This document shows, one piece after another, positions 16,204 to 24,246 of a stretch of DNA of 64,000 nucleotides (its first letter is position 1; each line of letters starts with the position of its first letter). The stretch comes from Streptomyces sp. NBC_01591 (GTDB taxonomy: Bacteria > Actinomycetota > Actinomycetes > Streptomycetales > Streptomycetaceae). The notes beneath the pieces were generated by a model that worked only from the letters and a program-made list of their open reading frames with translations, searched no databases and had not been told where the DNA came from. The position numbers and the translations under genes were made by a program. The stretch spans positions 930,001-994,000 of the forward strand of contig NZ_CP109327.1 of the NCBI RefSeq assembly GCF_035918155.1. Direction: 5' to 3'.

Positions 16204-16523
16204 TCATGCCGGGTACAACTCCGAGCGGATCCCAGCGGTTTCATGGCGCGACGGTTCCGGCCGCCCGATGCGACCGCCGGTCGCGCCGCGCCATCTCCGG
16301 ATACCCGGTGCGCAACCTCCCGCCTCACCCGAATGGCCTAACGCGCGAACGGGGCGCCCGCCACCGTGGCAGGCGGTCACCGCGCGACCGCCGAGCATGC
16401 GGCGCCCGGCCTCCGCGGCCCGGGCGGTTGCAGCGGCCATCCAGGTGAGGCGCGATGGAATGCGGACGCGCCTCCTCTGATGGCCCCAGCCACAGGACGC
16501 GCCCGGACGAGGAGGAATCGGTC
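16204..16523. other. Gene-free interval upstream of DUF2382 gene
   Basis: About 320 bp without a credible gene. It contains the 5' side of the deleted methyltransferase and the promoter region of the DUF2382 gene. GAGGAGGA (16509-16516) is the ribosome site for that gene. No convincing promoter or operator seen. Confidence 0.5.
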
Positions 16524-17582
16524 ATGGGAGCCGCTGACGGATTCACGGATTCCGGAGAGCTCGACGGCCTGACGGTGTACGACACCGACGGCGAGAAGGT
16601 CGGCAGTGTGGGCCGGGTGTATGTCGACGACAACACCGGCCGACCGGACTGGATCACGGTGAAGACCGGCCTGTTCGGCATGAAGGAGAGTTTCGTTCCG
16701 CTTGCCGGAGCCCGCCGCGTGGGATCCGATCTGCACATCTCGCATCCGAAGGACCGCGTCAAGGAAGCCCCCCGGGTGGACGCGGACGCTCATCTGTCCG
16801 TGGCGGAGGAGGAGGAGCTCTACAACCACTACGGCCTCGCCACGAACACCACCGCCAAGCTCGGCGGCCGGTCGGGCAAGGCAACCGGCACGGGAACCGC
16901 AACGGCGTCCGGGACGGGCACCACGGCCATGGGATCCGCAGGAACCGCGGGAGCCGCCGGAGCCGGAGCCATGGGAGCGGCCGGCGCCGGACGCACCACC
17001 GGGTCCGACAGGACGGCCATGACCGGCCCCACCGCCTCCGGTACGGGAACGGCCCGTACAACCTCGTCCGGCATGGGCCAGGGCATGCACCGCGACACCG
17101 GGGCGGCCGGCACCTCGCGTCCCCCCGTCGGCGCCGGGGCAGGCTCCGAACGGTCCTCCGCCGACCTGCGCGGCAAGGAGGAGATGATCCGCTCCGAGGA
17201 GCAACTGCACGTCGGTACCGAGCAGTACGAGAGCGGAACGGCACGGCTGCACAAGTACGTCGTCACCGAGAACGTCACCAGGACCGTGCCCGTGACCCAC
17301 GAAGAGGTGCGCCTGATCCGTGAGCCGCTGCAGCCCGGCGAGAAGACGGCGGAGCGTGCCGCCATCCGGGAGCAGGATGTCGAGGTCACCCTGCACGCGG
17401 AACGTGCGACCACGCGGAAGGAGACCGTGCCCGTCGAGCGGGTGCGGATGGAGACCAAGAAGGTGACCGAGCAGAAGGAAGTCTCCGCCGAACTCCGCAA
17501 GGAGCAGATCGACTACACGGACAGCACGGACATCGGTGGCAAGGACATGGGCGGCGATATCGGCCGGGGGCGCCGCCGCTGA
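16524..17582 (+). CDS. PRC-barrel and DUF2382 domain protein
   Basis: 352 residues from ATG 16524 (GAGGAGG seven bases upstream). Residues about 10-90 form a PRC-barrel (LDGLTVYDTDGEKVGSVGRV, PDWITVKTGLFG). Residues about 117-205 are a low-complexity Gly/Ala/Thr/Met linker, presumably disordered. Residues about 210-345 are DUF2382, a charged region with repeated strands such as VTRTVPVTHEEVRLIREPL and ATTRKETVPVERVRM. Members are widely seen in desiccation- and radiation-tolerant bacteria and are thought to be stress-related; the molecular role is unknown. No signal peptide. A short hairpin follows at 17599-17613. Confidence 0.88.
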   Translation: MGAADGFTDSGELDGLTVYDTDGEKVGSVGRVYVDDNTGRPDWITVKTGLFGMKESFVPLAGARRVGSDLHISHPKDRVKEAPRVDADAHLSVAEEEELYNHYGLATNTTAKLGGRSGKATGTGTATASGTGTTAMGSAGTAGAAGAGAMGAAGAGRTTGSDRTAMTGPTASGTGTARTTSSGMGQGMHRDTGAAGTSRPPVGAGAGSERSSADLRGKEEMIRSEEQLHVGTEQYESGTARLHKYVVTENVTRTVPVTHEEVRLIREPLQPGEKTAERAAIREQDVEVTLHAERATTRKETVPVERVRMETKKVTEQKEVSAELRKEQIDYTDSTDIGGKDMGGDIGRGRRR

Positions 17583-17598
17583 CCCCGTCCCGGGCACC

Positions 17599-17613
17599 GC
17601 GGCGGACAGCCGC
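17599..17613 (+). terminator. Short hairpin after DUF2382 gene
   Basis: GCGGC-GGACA-GCCGC, a 5-bp stem 17 bases after the stop codon. Weak; the 200-bp convergent gap shows nothing stronger. Confidence 0.35.
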
Positions 17614-17782
17614 ATCCGGAGCGTGAGGGCGGGCCCATGTCGTGCCGGGTCCGCCCGCTCGCCGTCGCGGCTCCCGCCACGACAGAGCGGACAGCCGCTA
17701 CGTCCCCGACGCCGCACCCGGCGTCCGGACGGTGTGGCCGGTGGTACGCCGGGCTGTTCCCGTCGCACCACCTTCCTGCTGC

Positions 17783-19006
17783 CTACGGACGCTGAAGAGC
17801 AATGACGGCGTTGTGTCCGCCGAATCCGAAGGAATGGCTGACGGCGCGCCTGATGGGCCGCCGCAGAGGTTGCTCGGTGACGCAGTCGATGTCGAACTCG
17901 GGCGCCGGGGCGTCCAGGTTGGCGATCGGTGGCACGACTCCGCGTTGGAGCGTGAGGACGGTGAGTCCGGCCTCGATCGCTCCGGCCGCCCCCATGCAGT
18001 GCCCCAGTACGCCCTTGGGGGCGGTGACGGGCGGCCGGTGCGGATAGACCCGGGCGATGAGAGCGGCCTCGGTGGCATCGTTGGCCGGGGTCGCCGTGCC
18101 GTGTGCGTTGACGTGCTCGACATCCTCGGCCGCCCAGCCCGCGTCGCGCAGCGCGGCCTCGACCGCCGCCTGGGCGACCGTGCCGGACGGATGCGGGCTG
18201 ATGGGGTGGTGGGCGTCGGTGGTGGCGCCGGTGCCGGCGAGCAGCGCCCGTGGGGCCGCGCCCCGGGCCCGGGCGTCGTCCGCCCGTTCCAGCACCATGA
18301 CGGCCGCGCCCTCGCCCATGACCAGGCCGGCCCGGTCGGCCGCGAAGGGCCGGCACAGTCTGGCCGGGTCGCCGTCCGTCCGGGCCCCGGCTCCGGACCT
18401 GGCGAACCCGGCCATGGCGACCGGGTAGACGATCGACTCGGTGGCTCCGGCGATCGCGATGTCGCACTGCCCGGTGACCAGCAGGTCGCGGGCGACGGAC
18501 AGCGCGGTGACGCCTGACGAACAGGCGGTGCACGGGGCCATGCTGGGTCCGGTGGCCCGCAGCTGGATCGCGATCTCGGCGGCGGGCATGTTCGGAATGG
18601 TGAGCAGGATGCCCGACGGCGAGGTGGCCCCGGCCCCGAGCCGGTCGAGCACGACGGCCTGCTCGGTCAGCGAGGCGGATCCCCCGCTGCTGGTACCGAC
18701 GACCACCGCGACCCGGGCGCCCTCCCACCGGGCCGGGTCGAGCCCGGCGTCGGCGACCGCCTCCCGGGCGGCGACCACGGCGAGCTTCACGTACTTCCCC
18801 ATGCGGAAGGACGCGCGGCCGCCGATCGCGGCGTCCAGGTCGATGCCGTCGACCATGCAGGCGAAGTCGATCGCGCACCCTTCGAGTTCGGCGACGGTAC
18901 GGGCCGGTGACACGCCCGCGCACACGCCCTTCCAGGTGGATTCGGTGTCGTTGCCGACCGGGGTGATCATGCCCAGGCCGGTGACGGCGACGGCCGGCCT
19001 GTTCAT
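17783..19006 (-). CDS. Beta-ketoacyl-ACP synthase II (FabF-like), second of pair
   Basis: 407 residues from ATG 19006, overlapping the ACP stop (ATGA). Thiolase-fold condensing enzyme with the full active site: Cys162 in CTACSSGVTA, His302 in NAHGTATPAND, Lys331 and His336 in KGVLGHCMGAAG. The Cys shows it is a true ketosynthase, not a chain-length factor. It is similar along its length to the other ketosynthase of this operon (21406-22683), including the rare SHSFGFGGHN tail and the PHRPPVTAPKG block. The two probably arose by duplication. Cytosolic, acting on the adjacent ACP; the product is unknown. Confidence 0.9.
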   Translation of the reverse strand: MNRPAVAVTGLGMITPVGNDTESTWKGVCAGVSPARTVAELEGCAIDFACMVDGIDLDAAIGGRASFRMGKYVKLAVVAAREAVADAGLDPARWEGARVAVVVGTSSGGSASLTEQAVVLDRLGAGATSPSGILLTIPNMPAAEIAIQLRATGPSMAPCTACSSGVTALSVARDLLVTGQCDIAIAGATESIVYPVAMAGFARSGAGARTDGDPARLCRPFAADRAGLVMGEGAAVMVLERADDARARGAAPRALLAGTGATTDAHHPISPHPSGTVAQAAVEAALRDAGWAAEDVEHVNAHGTATPANDATEAALIARVYPHRPPVTAPKGVLGHCMGAAGAIEAGLTVLTLQRGVVPPIANLDAPAPEFDIDCVTEQPLRRPIRRAVSHSFGFGGHNAVIALQRP

Positions 19007-19281
19007 CGGGCGTTGCTCATCGCTGTCCCGCCGCCGACCCGCGCCCCGCCGTCGGCCGCCGCGTAGATGAACCGTGAGATGTCGGCCAGCGTGGCGTCCT
19101 TGGGGAGCTGGTCGAAGTCCCGGTCGCCGCCGGCCGTATCCCTGATCAGGACGGCGAACTCGGCGACGGCGAGGGAGTCCATCTCCAGGCTGTCCATCGT
19201 GGAGCCCGGGTGGATCTCGGCGGCGGGCACTTTGAAGGTGTGTGTCAGAACCTCGGTGATCTTGGGGTGAATCGCACTCAT
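19003..19281 (-). CDS. Acyl carrier protein
   Basis: 92 residues from ATG 19281 (GGAGAG upstream; an in-frame ATG at 19299 adds six residues). Helical carrier with MDSLEMDSLAVAEFAVLIRD; Ser36 in the second DSL should carry 4'-phosphopantetheine. A short glycine-rich C-terminal tail (DGGARVGGGTAMSNAR) follows helix IV. It is translationally coupled to the downstream ketosynthase and separated by 260 bp from the upstream acyl-CoA oxidase gene; that gap contains two palindromes. It is not the housekeeping AcpP, whose usual fabD-fabH-acpP-fabF neighbours are absent. Confidence 0.88.
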   Translation of the reverse strand: MSAIHPKITEVLTHTFKVPAAEIHPGSTMDSLEMDSLAVAEFAVLIRDTAGGDRDFDQLPKDATLADISRFIYAAADGGARVGGGTAMSNAR

Positions 19282-19347
19282 GAGCTTTCTCTCCATCATT
19301 CGGTCCGGCTGTCGGGGTCGGCGGTGGCACCGTCCCGACGCCGAATC

Positions 19348-19370
19348 AACTGGGTGGAGTGCCTCCAGTT
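19348..19370. repeat. Inverted repeat upstream of ACP gene
   Basis: AACTGG and CCAGTT, six-base arms 11 bases apart, 67-89 bp upstream of the ACP start. It lies close to a second palindrome at 19378-19397. Confidence 0.3.
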
Positions 19371-19377
19371 ACGCCTT

Positions 19378-19397
19378 GTGCCGAACCGATTCGGCAC
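19378..19397. promoter_or_regulatory. 20-bp palindrome upstream of ACP gene, candidate operator
   Basis: GTGCCGAA-CCGA-TTCGGCAC, perfect 8-bp arms, about 100 bp upstream of the ACP start in the 260-bp gap inside the operon. The spacing suits a dimeric repressor of the TetR class. No regulator gene is adjacent, so the cognate protein must be elsewhere. Confidence 0.4.
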
Positions 19398-19541
19398 CGT
19401 CCTCCCCGCGCTCCCCGCACCACCGGGCCAGGACGGACGCCGTACCCCAGAAGGCCAGCAGGACAACGCGGACCCCGAGGGCCCCGGCCGCCTCCCTGCC
19501 CTGGCGGCCCCGCACAACTGTCCCCTTCCTCTTCATGGCGT

Positions 19542-21392
19542 TCACCGCTCGCCCGGAGCCGTCGCCCGGCCCCCGTCCGTCTGCCAGGCGGCGCCCGGAT
19601 CGTCGTAGGCGTCCACGTAATCGGCTCCGGCGATGGGCCAGTCGGCGAGCAGTTCCGGCGGCAGCGCGAAGGACTCGGCGAGGTCGGGCAGATGGGCGGC
19701 GACAGCGGTGATGAGCTCTTCCACCCTGTCCGGCAGGCCGTTGACCTGCTCGCCGGTCAACAGGCCCGCTGCCAGCAGATCACCGCTGGCGCGGGCGATC
19801 CGGTCGAGTGCGAAGAGCCGCTGCAGCTCGCCGAGCCGGTCGCGGGCGGGCCCCTCGGGCAGCGCGGTCACCGCTTCCGCGTACGCCTCGGCCGCCTGCC
19901 GGTGGGCGTGGGCCTCGACGCCGCGCAGGGCGGGCCCGGATGCCGCGTTCCACCGCGCCAGCGGGTCACCGTGCGGTGCGAGGCCCATCCGCTCCCGGGC
20001 CCGGCCGAACCAGATCCGCTCCAGCTCCGCGAGCAGCCTGCCGAGAAAGTCCGGGTCGTCGAGATCGCCGGGTCCGCCGCCGGGGGAAGACTCGGGCCCA
20101 GCCGGTGCTGCGGCGAAGAGCATTTCCGCGGCCGCCTTGGCGTGGATGGCCAGATTGTCGCCCTCGGCAGTGATGGCGCCTTCCACACCGGTGACGAGTT
20201 CGCTCATGCCGTTGTTCTCCAGGAGGGCCTGGGCACCGCAGCGTTCACGGCATTCGACGATCACGGACCTGGCCTGCCAGGTGATCCACCCCTTGGCGAC
20301 GGCGACCAGCCGCTCCGCCTCCTCCCCTTCCCCACCCCGTTCCCAGCGGTCCAGCGCCCTGCGGTGCAGCAGGCTCATCGCGAAGACGGTGGCCATCGCC
20401 GAGGCGAGCGGTCCGTGGTGACTGCGGTGGGCGATCACCGGCAGCCGGCGCGAGCCGCGGGGGCCCGAGATGTACCGGTGGCCGCCGTAGCGGACGGCGA
20501 CGGCGAGTGTCGCGCGCGCGCAGCCGACCGCGCAGGCCGTCATCGAGATCTTGCCGGCGGTGACGCGCGCGATCGACGCGAGGAAGCGACGCCTGCGGTT
20601 GTCGATGGCGCTGCTGAACTCCCCGTCCGCACCGATCCGTCCGTGGTCCCCGCCGAGCAGCGCGGCGCGTCCCACGAAGACCCGGTCGAAGGAGGTCAGG
20701 CAGTGGTCCACCGGGCTGCCGGTGCGGGTGGGGAGCCTGCGGACCCGTACTCCGGGCAGGGCCTGAACGGCGTCGGTGAGCGGTACGAGAAAGAGGAAGA
20801 CCCCGTGATCGGCGCCGTCGACGAGCAGACGCGCGGCCACGAGCCCCGTTTTGGGGCCGCCGGCCGGACTGGTGTTGGGCATGAATTTCTGGGCCCCGGC
20901 ATGCGGTGTGCGGAGCACGAATCCGTCGCGCTCACGGTCGTACTCGGCCGTGGTCTCGACGGCCGCGGCGTCGTTGCCGTGTGCCACCTCCGTACAGAGA
21001 AAGGTGCCGATGCGCCGCAGCCGCAGGAAGTCCGACAGATCGCGGTCGCCCCCGTGGTCGAGGAGGCTGCCGAGAAAGAGGCTGTAGTGGATCCCCGCCA
21101 CCGTGGTGAGCGCCGGGTCCACCGGGCCGAGCCATTCGTGCAGCGCCGCGAGGGCACGGGGGTCCGCGGCCAGCCGGGCACCGCTGTCCAGACAGTCGTT
21201 GAGGACGCGCAGCCGCTCGTACGTGAGAGCCAGGCGCTCCTCGGCAGTGCGGCGGTCCGGGCGGCGGAAGGGTTCCGTGCTGATCAGTCGCTGCCAGAAG
21301 CCGTGCTCCCGGCGGAAGTTGTCGCCGAGGAGCACACCGGTGAGGAGGTCCGTGGACTGTTCTGCGGAGGGGCTGTCGATGGTTGCGGTCAT
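19542..21392 (-). CDS. Acyl-CoA oxidase-like flavoprotein
   Basis: 616 residues from ATG 21392, 13 bp after the ketosynthase stop. Length and layout match acyl-CoA oxidases: an N-terminal helical domain, a middle beta domain (EVAHGNDAAAVETTAEYD, APGGPKTGLVAARL-like PAGGPKTGLVAARL), then helical FAD-binding parts with RERCGAQALLENNG and the block VEGAITAEGDN, where the catalytic glutamate is expected. It probably introduces a double bond in an acyl thioester using FAD and oxygen. Set between two ketosynthases and an ACP, the substrate may be an ACP- rather than CoA-bound chain. A short insert, GPESSPGGGPGDLDDPD, sits near residue 450. Confidence 0.82.
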   Translation of the reverse strand: MTATIDSPSAEQSTDLLTGVLLGDNFRREHGFWQRLISTEPFRRPDRRTAEERLALTYERLRVLNDCLDSGARLAADPRALAALHEWLGPVDPALTTVAGIHYSLFLGSLLDHGGDRDLSDFLRLRRIGTFLCTEVAHGNDAAAVETTAEYDRERDGFVLRTPHAGAQKFMPNTSPAGGPKTGLVAARLLVDGADHGVFLFLVPLTDAVQALPGVRVRRLPTRTGSPVDHCLTSFDRVFVGRAALLGGDHGRIGADGEFSSAIDNRRRRFLASIARVTAGKISMTACAVGCARATLAVAVRYGGHRYISGPRGSRRLPVIAHRSHHGPLASAMATVFAMSLLHRRALDRWERGGEGEEAERLVAVAKGWITWQARSVIVECRERCGAQALLENNGMSELVTGVEGAITAEGDNLAIHAKAAAEMLFAAAPAGPESSPGGGPGDLDDPDFLGRLLAELERIWFGRARERMGLAPHGDPLARWNAASGPALRGVEAHAHRQAAEAYAEAVTALPEGPARDRLGELQRLFALDRIARASGDLLAAGLLTGEQVNGLPDRVEELITAVAAHLPDLAESFALPPELLADWPIAGADYVDAYDDPGAAWQTDGGRATAPGER

Positions 21393-21405
21393 GAAAATAT
21401 AACGA

Positions 21406-22683
21406 TCAAGCAATGGCGAGGACACCCGGGTCCGTCAGTGCCGGGCCGTCCGCGTCGACGCGCTGGAAGGCGAGTACGACGTTGTGTCCGCCAAAGCCGA
21501 AGGAGTGGCTCAGCGCCCGCTCGACCTGCTGGACCCGGGGTTCCTTGACCACGCAGTCGAGGTCGAACCCGTCCGGCAGCGAGTCCAGGTTGGCGATCGG
21601 CGGGACGAGGCCGTGCTCCAGGGTCAGTACGGTGGCGACCGCCTCGATCGCCCCCGCCGCCGCAAGGGTGTGCCCGAGTACACCTTTCGGTGCGGTCACC
21701 GAAGGCCGGTGGGGGAAGAGCCCGGAGATCAGCGCGCTCTCCATCGCGTCGTTCAGCGGGGTCGATGTGCCGTGCGCGTTGATGTGGTCGACCTCGTGGG
21801 CCGCCCAGCCCGCCTCGCGCAGCGCGGCCTCGATGGCCTTGCGCGCGCCGCCGCCGTCCGGGTCCGGGGCCGTGGGGTGGTGGGCATCGGTGGCAGAACC
21901 CGCACCGGTCAGCAGGGCGCGCGCCCGTCCGCCCCGGGCGTGCGCATCGGCCGCCCGTTCCAGTACGAGCACGGCGGCGCCCTCGCCGATCACGAACCCG
22001 TCCCGGTCCGCGGCGAACGGCCGCGACGCCCCCGACGGATCGCCGGTGCGCAGCGAGAGCGCGCCCATTCCTGCGAAGGCGCTCACCACCAGCGGGGTCA
22101 GCACGGCCTCGGCACCGCCCGCCACCACCACATCGCACCGGTCGCTCAGCAGCAGGTCGCGGGCGACGGCGAGCGCCGTCGCCCCGGACGCGCAGGCGGT
22201 CGCCGGGGCCAGACTGGGGCCGTGGGCCCGCAGGGCGATGGCTACCTCCCCGGCGGCCGCGTTGGGCATCATCATCGGGACCAGGAGCGGCGACACCGCG
22301 TCCGCTCCGCCGTCGTCGAGTCTGCGCACGTTGTCGACGAGCACGGACACCCCGCCCACCCCGACGCCGAGCACCACCGCGACCCGGTCGCCGTCCCACC
22401 GCTCCGGCGACAGACCGGCGTCCGCCACGGCCTGGCGGGCGGCGACCAGTGCCATCTTGACGAACCGTGCCATCCGCCACACCGAACGCCCGCCGACCGC
22501 CGCGTCCAGATCGATCCCGTCCACCGGGCAGCCGAAGTCGACCGGCAGTCCGGCCAGTTCCTCGCAGCTGCGGGCCGTGGACACACCGGCGCACAGCCCC
22601 TCCCAGAAGGTGTGCTCGTCCGCGCCCGCGGGCGTCACCAGTCCCAGTCCGGTCACCGCGACGTACCTGTCGACCCGCGTCAT
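21406..22683 (-). CDS. Beta-ketoacyl-ACP synthase II (FabF-like), first of pair
   Basis: 425 residues; GGAGGAGG lies seven to eight bases before the ATG. Complete condensing-enzyme site: Cys164 in ATACASGATA, His304 in NAHGTSTPLND, Lys333 and His338 in KGVLGHTLAAAG. It has a C-terminal extension (VDADGPALTDPGVLAIA) not in its paralogue at 17783-19006. First gene of the operon ketosynthase - acyl-CoA oxidase - ACP - ketosynthase. No ketoreductase, dehydratase, malonyltransferase, thioesterase or adenylating enzyme is next to it, so the pathway must borrow fatty acid synthase partners or lie partly elsewhere. Confidence 0.9.
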   Translation of the reverse strand: MTRVDRYVAVTGLGLVTPAGADEHTFWEGLCAGVSTARSCEELAGLPVDFGCPVDGIDLDAAVGGRSVWRMARFVKMALVAARQAVADAGLSPERWDGDRVAVVLGVGVGGVSVLVDNVRRLDDGGADAVSPLLVPMMMPNAAAGEVAIALRAHGPSLAPATACASGATALAVARDLLLSDRCDVVVAGGAEAVLTPLVVSAFAGMGALSLRTGDPSGASRPFAADRDGFVIGEGAAVLVLERAADAHARGGRARALLTGAGSATDAHHPTAPDPDGGGARKAIEAALREAGWAAHEVDHINAHGTSTPLNDAMESALISGLFPHRPSVTAPKGVLGHTLAAAGAIEAVATVLTLEHGLVPPIANLDSLPDGFDLDCVVKEPRVQQVERALSHSFGFGGHNVVLAFQRVDADGPALTDPGVLAIA

Positions 22684-22881
22684 GTCCGCCCCCTCCTCCT
22701 TAATCGATCACGCCTACCGGTTGTCGAACGGCAGTGGCCCGGGCGAGGATGCGCCCAATGAGCCGAAAGGGTCATCGATACCTCCGGCAGGCCGAACGGT
22801 GCCGCACGCCACGGTGACCGTGTTCACCCGTCCGGAGCCGTCCGCCGTGCCGTGTGCCTCGGCAGGCCGTCCCCTGGGGGG

Positions 22882-24174
22882 ATGGAAGCGGACCGCGATC
22901 AGCCGAAGCCCCCGGAAGACAGCGCCGAGCTGGAGGAGCTGCGCGCCAGGGTGGCTGTGCTGGAGACCCGTGCCCCGGCCCGGCACCGGCCGCGGGCCCG
23001 TTCGTTCCTGGCCGTGCTGCTCGTCCTGGTCGCGGCCGTCCTCACTCCGCTGAGCATTGTGTCCACCTGGGCGAAGAACCAGATCGGCGACACCGACAAC
23101 TATGTGTCGATGATGGCGCCGCTCGCCTCCGACCCCGATGTGCAGGCCGCGGTGACCGATCGCGTCACCGGTGCTGTCATGCAGCACCTGGATATGAAGA
23201 CCCTGCTGTCCGACGTCTCCCCCGCGGACCGGCCGGTTCTCGACAAGGCGCTGTCGAAGCTGAACGGCCCCATCACCATGGGCATTTCGAACTTCGTGCA
23301 CGGGACCGTGGAGAGGTTCGTCTCCGGTGACGCCTTCGCGACGATCTGGACCGGCCTCAACCGGGCCGCCCAGTCCGCCGCGGTGAAGGCGCTGTCCGGA
23401 AGCGGCGGCGGGGCGGTGAAGCTCACCGATGACACCGTCACCATCGACCTCGCTCCGGTCATCGACCGGGTGAAGCAGCGTCTCGTCGACCGGGGGCTGG
23501 GCGTCGCGGCGAAGATCCCCGAGGTCCACACCGATTTCACGGTGCTGACCTCCGACTCGGTGGGCAAGGCCAAGAGGTGGTTCCGGGCCCTCCAGATCAT
23601 CGGTTTCTGGCTGCCGTTGGTCGCTCTGGTGCTGGCCGCGAGCGGGGTGCTCCTCGCGGTGCGCCGCCGCCGCGCACTGGTCACGACGGCCCTCGCGGTC
23701 GCGGCCGGTGCCGCGGTGCTCGGCCTGGCCGTGTGGGTGGGCCGCGCGTTCTATCTCGACAGCCTGCCGTCCGGGGTGTCGCAGCCGGCGGCCGGTTCGG
23801 TCTTCGACGCCCTGGTCGGCCAGATGCGTGCCCTGGTCCGCATGGTCGTCACGCTCGGCATCGTGGTGGCCCTTGCCGCCTGGCTCACCGGTGACGGCCG
23901 CGCCGCCGGCCGCGTCATGGCGATGTGGAGCGGCGGCATCGGTGCGGTACGCGACGCGGCTGGTTTCACCGGCGGTCCGGTCGGCCGGTGGGTGCACCGC
24001 GCAAGGCGCCCGCTGAACTGGACGGTGGTCGTGGTGGCCGCCGCAGTCCTGGTGGCGTGGGACCGGCCGACGGGCCTGGTCACCGTGTGGATCGCGCTGT
24101 GTGCGCTGTTCGTTCTCGCCGTCGTCGAGTTCCTCGACGACGACAGCAGCCCGCATCTGGCGGTGCCCGGGTGA
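22882..24174 (+). CDS. Hypothetical large integral membrane protein
   Basis: 430 residues from ATG 22882 (GGGGGG just upstream). A short coiled segment, ELEELRARVAVLETR, precedes the first membrane helix (FLAVLLVLVAAVLTPLSIVS). About 200 extracytoplasmic residues follow (WAKNQIGDTDNYVSMMAPLA onward). Then come four or five further helices (FWLPLVALVLAASGVLL, TALAVAAGAAVLGLAV, VVTLGIVVALAAWL, two near the C-terminus) and an acidic tail. This architecture is frequent in Streptomyces proteins of unknown function. It is divergent from the ketosynthase operon across 198 bp and may share regulation with it. Confidence 0.75.
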   Translation: MEADRDQPKPPEDSAELEELRARVAVLETRAPARHRPRARSFLAVLLVLVAAVLTPLSIVSTWAKNQIGDTDNYVSMMAPLASDPDVQAAVTDRVTGAVMQHLDMKTLLSDVSPADRPVLDKALSKLNGPITMGISNFVHGTVERFVSGDAFATIWTGLNRAAQSAAVKALSGSGGGAVKLTDDTVTIDLAPVIDRVKQRLVDRGLGVAAKIPEVHTDFTVLTSDSVGKAKRWFRALQIIGFWLPLVALVLAASGVLLAVRRRRALVTTALAVAAGAAVLGLAVWVGRAFYLDSLPSGVSQPAAGSVFDALVGQMRALVRMVVTLGIVVALAAWLTGDGRAAGRVMAMWSGGIGAVRDAAGFTGGPVGRWVHRARRPLNWTVVVVAAAVLVAWDRPTGLVTVWIALCALFVLAVVEFLDDDSSPHLAVPG

Positions 24175-24188
24175 CGAAGGGCTCCCCA

Positions 24189-24228
24189 CCGGCAGGGCGC
24201 ACCGTTCCCGCACGGTGCGCCCTGCCGG
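24189..24228. terminator. Strong bidirectional terminator
   Basis: CCGGCAGGGCGCACCGT and its exact complement form a 17-bp stem with a six-base loop (TCCCGC). It lies between the convergent membrane protein (ends 24174) and PfkB kinase (ends 24247) genes. Confidence 0.85.
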
Positions 24229-24246
24229 CCGGTGAGACGGCCGGGT

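Noticed and set aside
16204..16448. Short open frames between the chimeric remnant and the DUF2382 gene
   Set aside because: No ribosome sites, Arg/Pro-rich composition and no recognisable motifs.
19359..21548. 729-codon plus-strand frame
   Set aside because: Antisense shadow of the acyl-CoA oxidase gene; no recognisable domain.
17783..22683. Ketosynthase/chain-length-factor type II polyketide pair
   Set aside because: Both proteins have the active-site Cys, and they are separated by the oxidase and ACP genes; a chain-length factor would lack the Cys.
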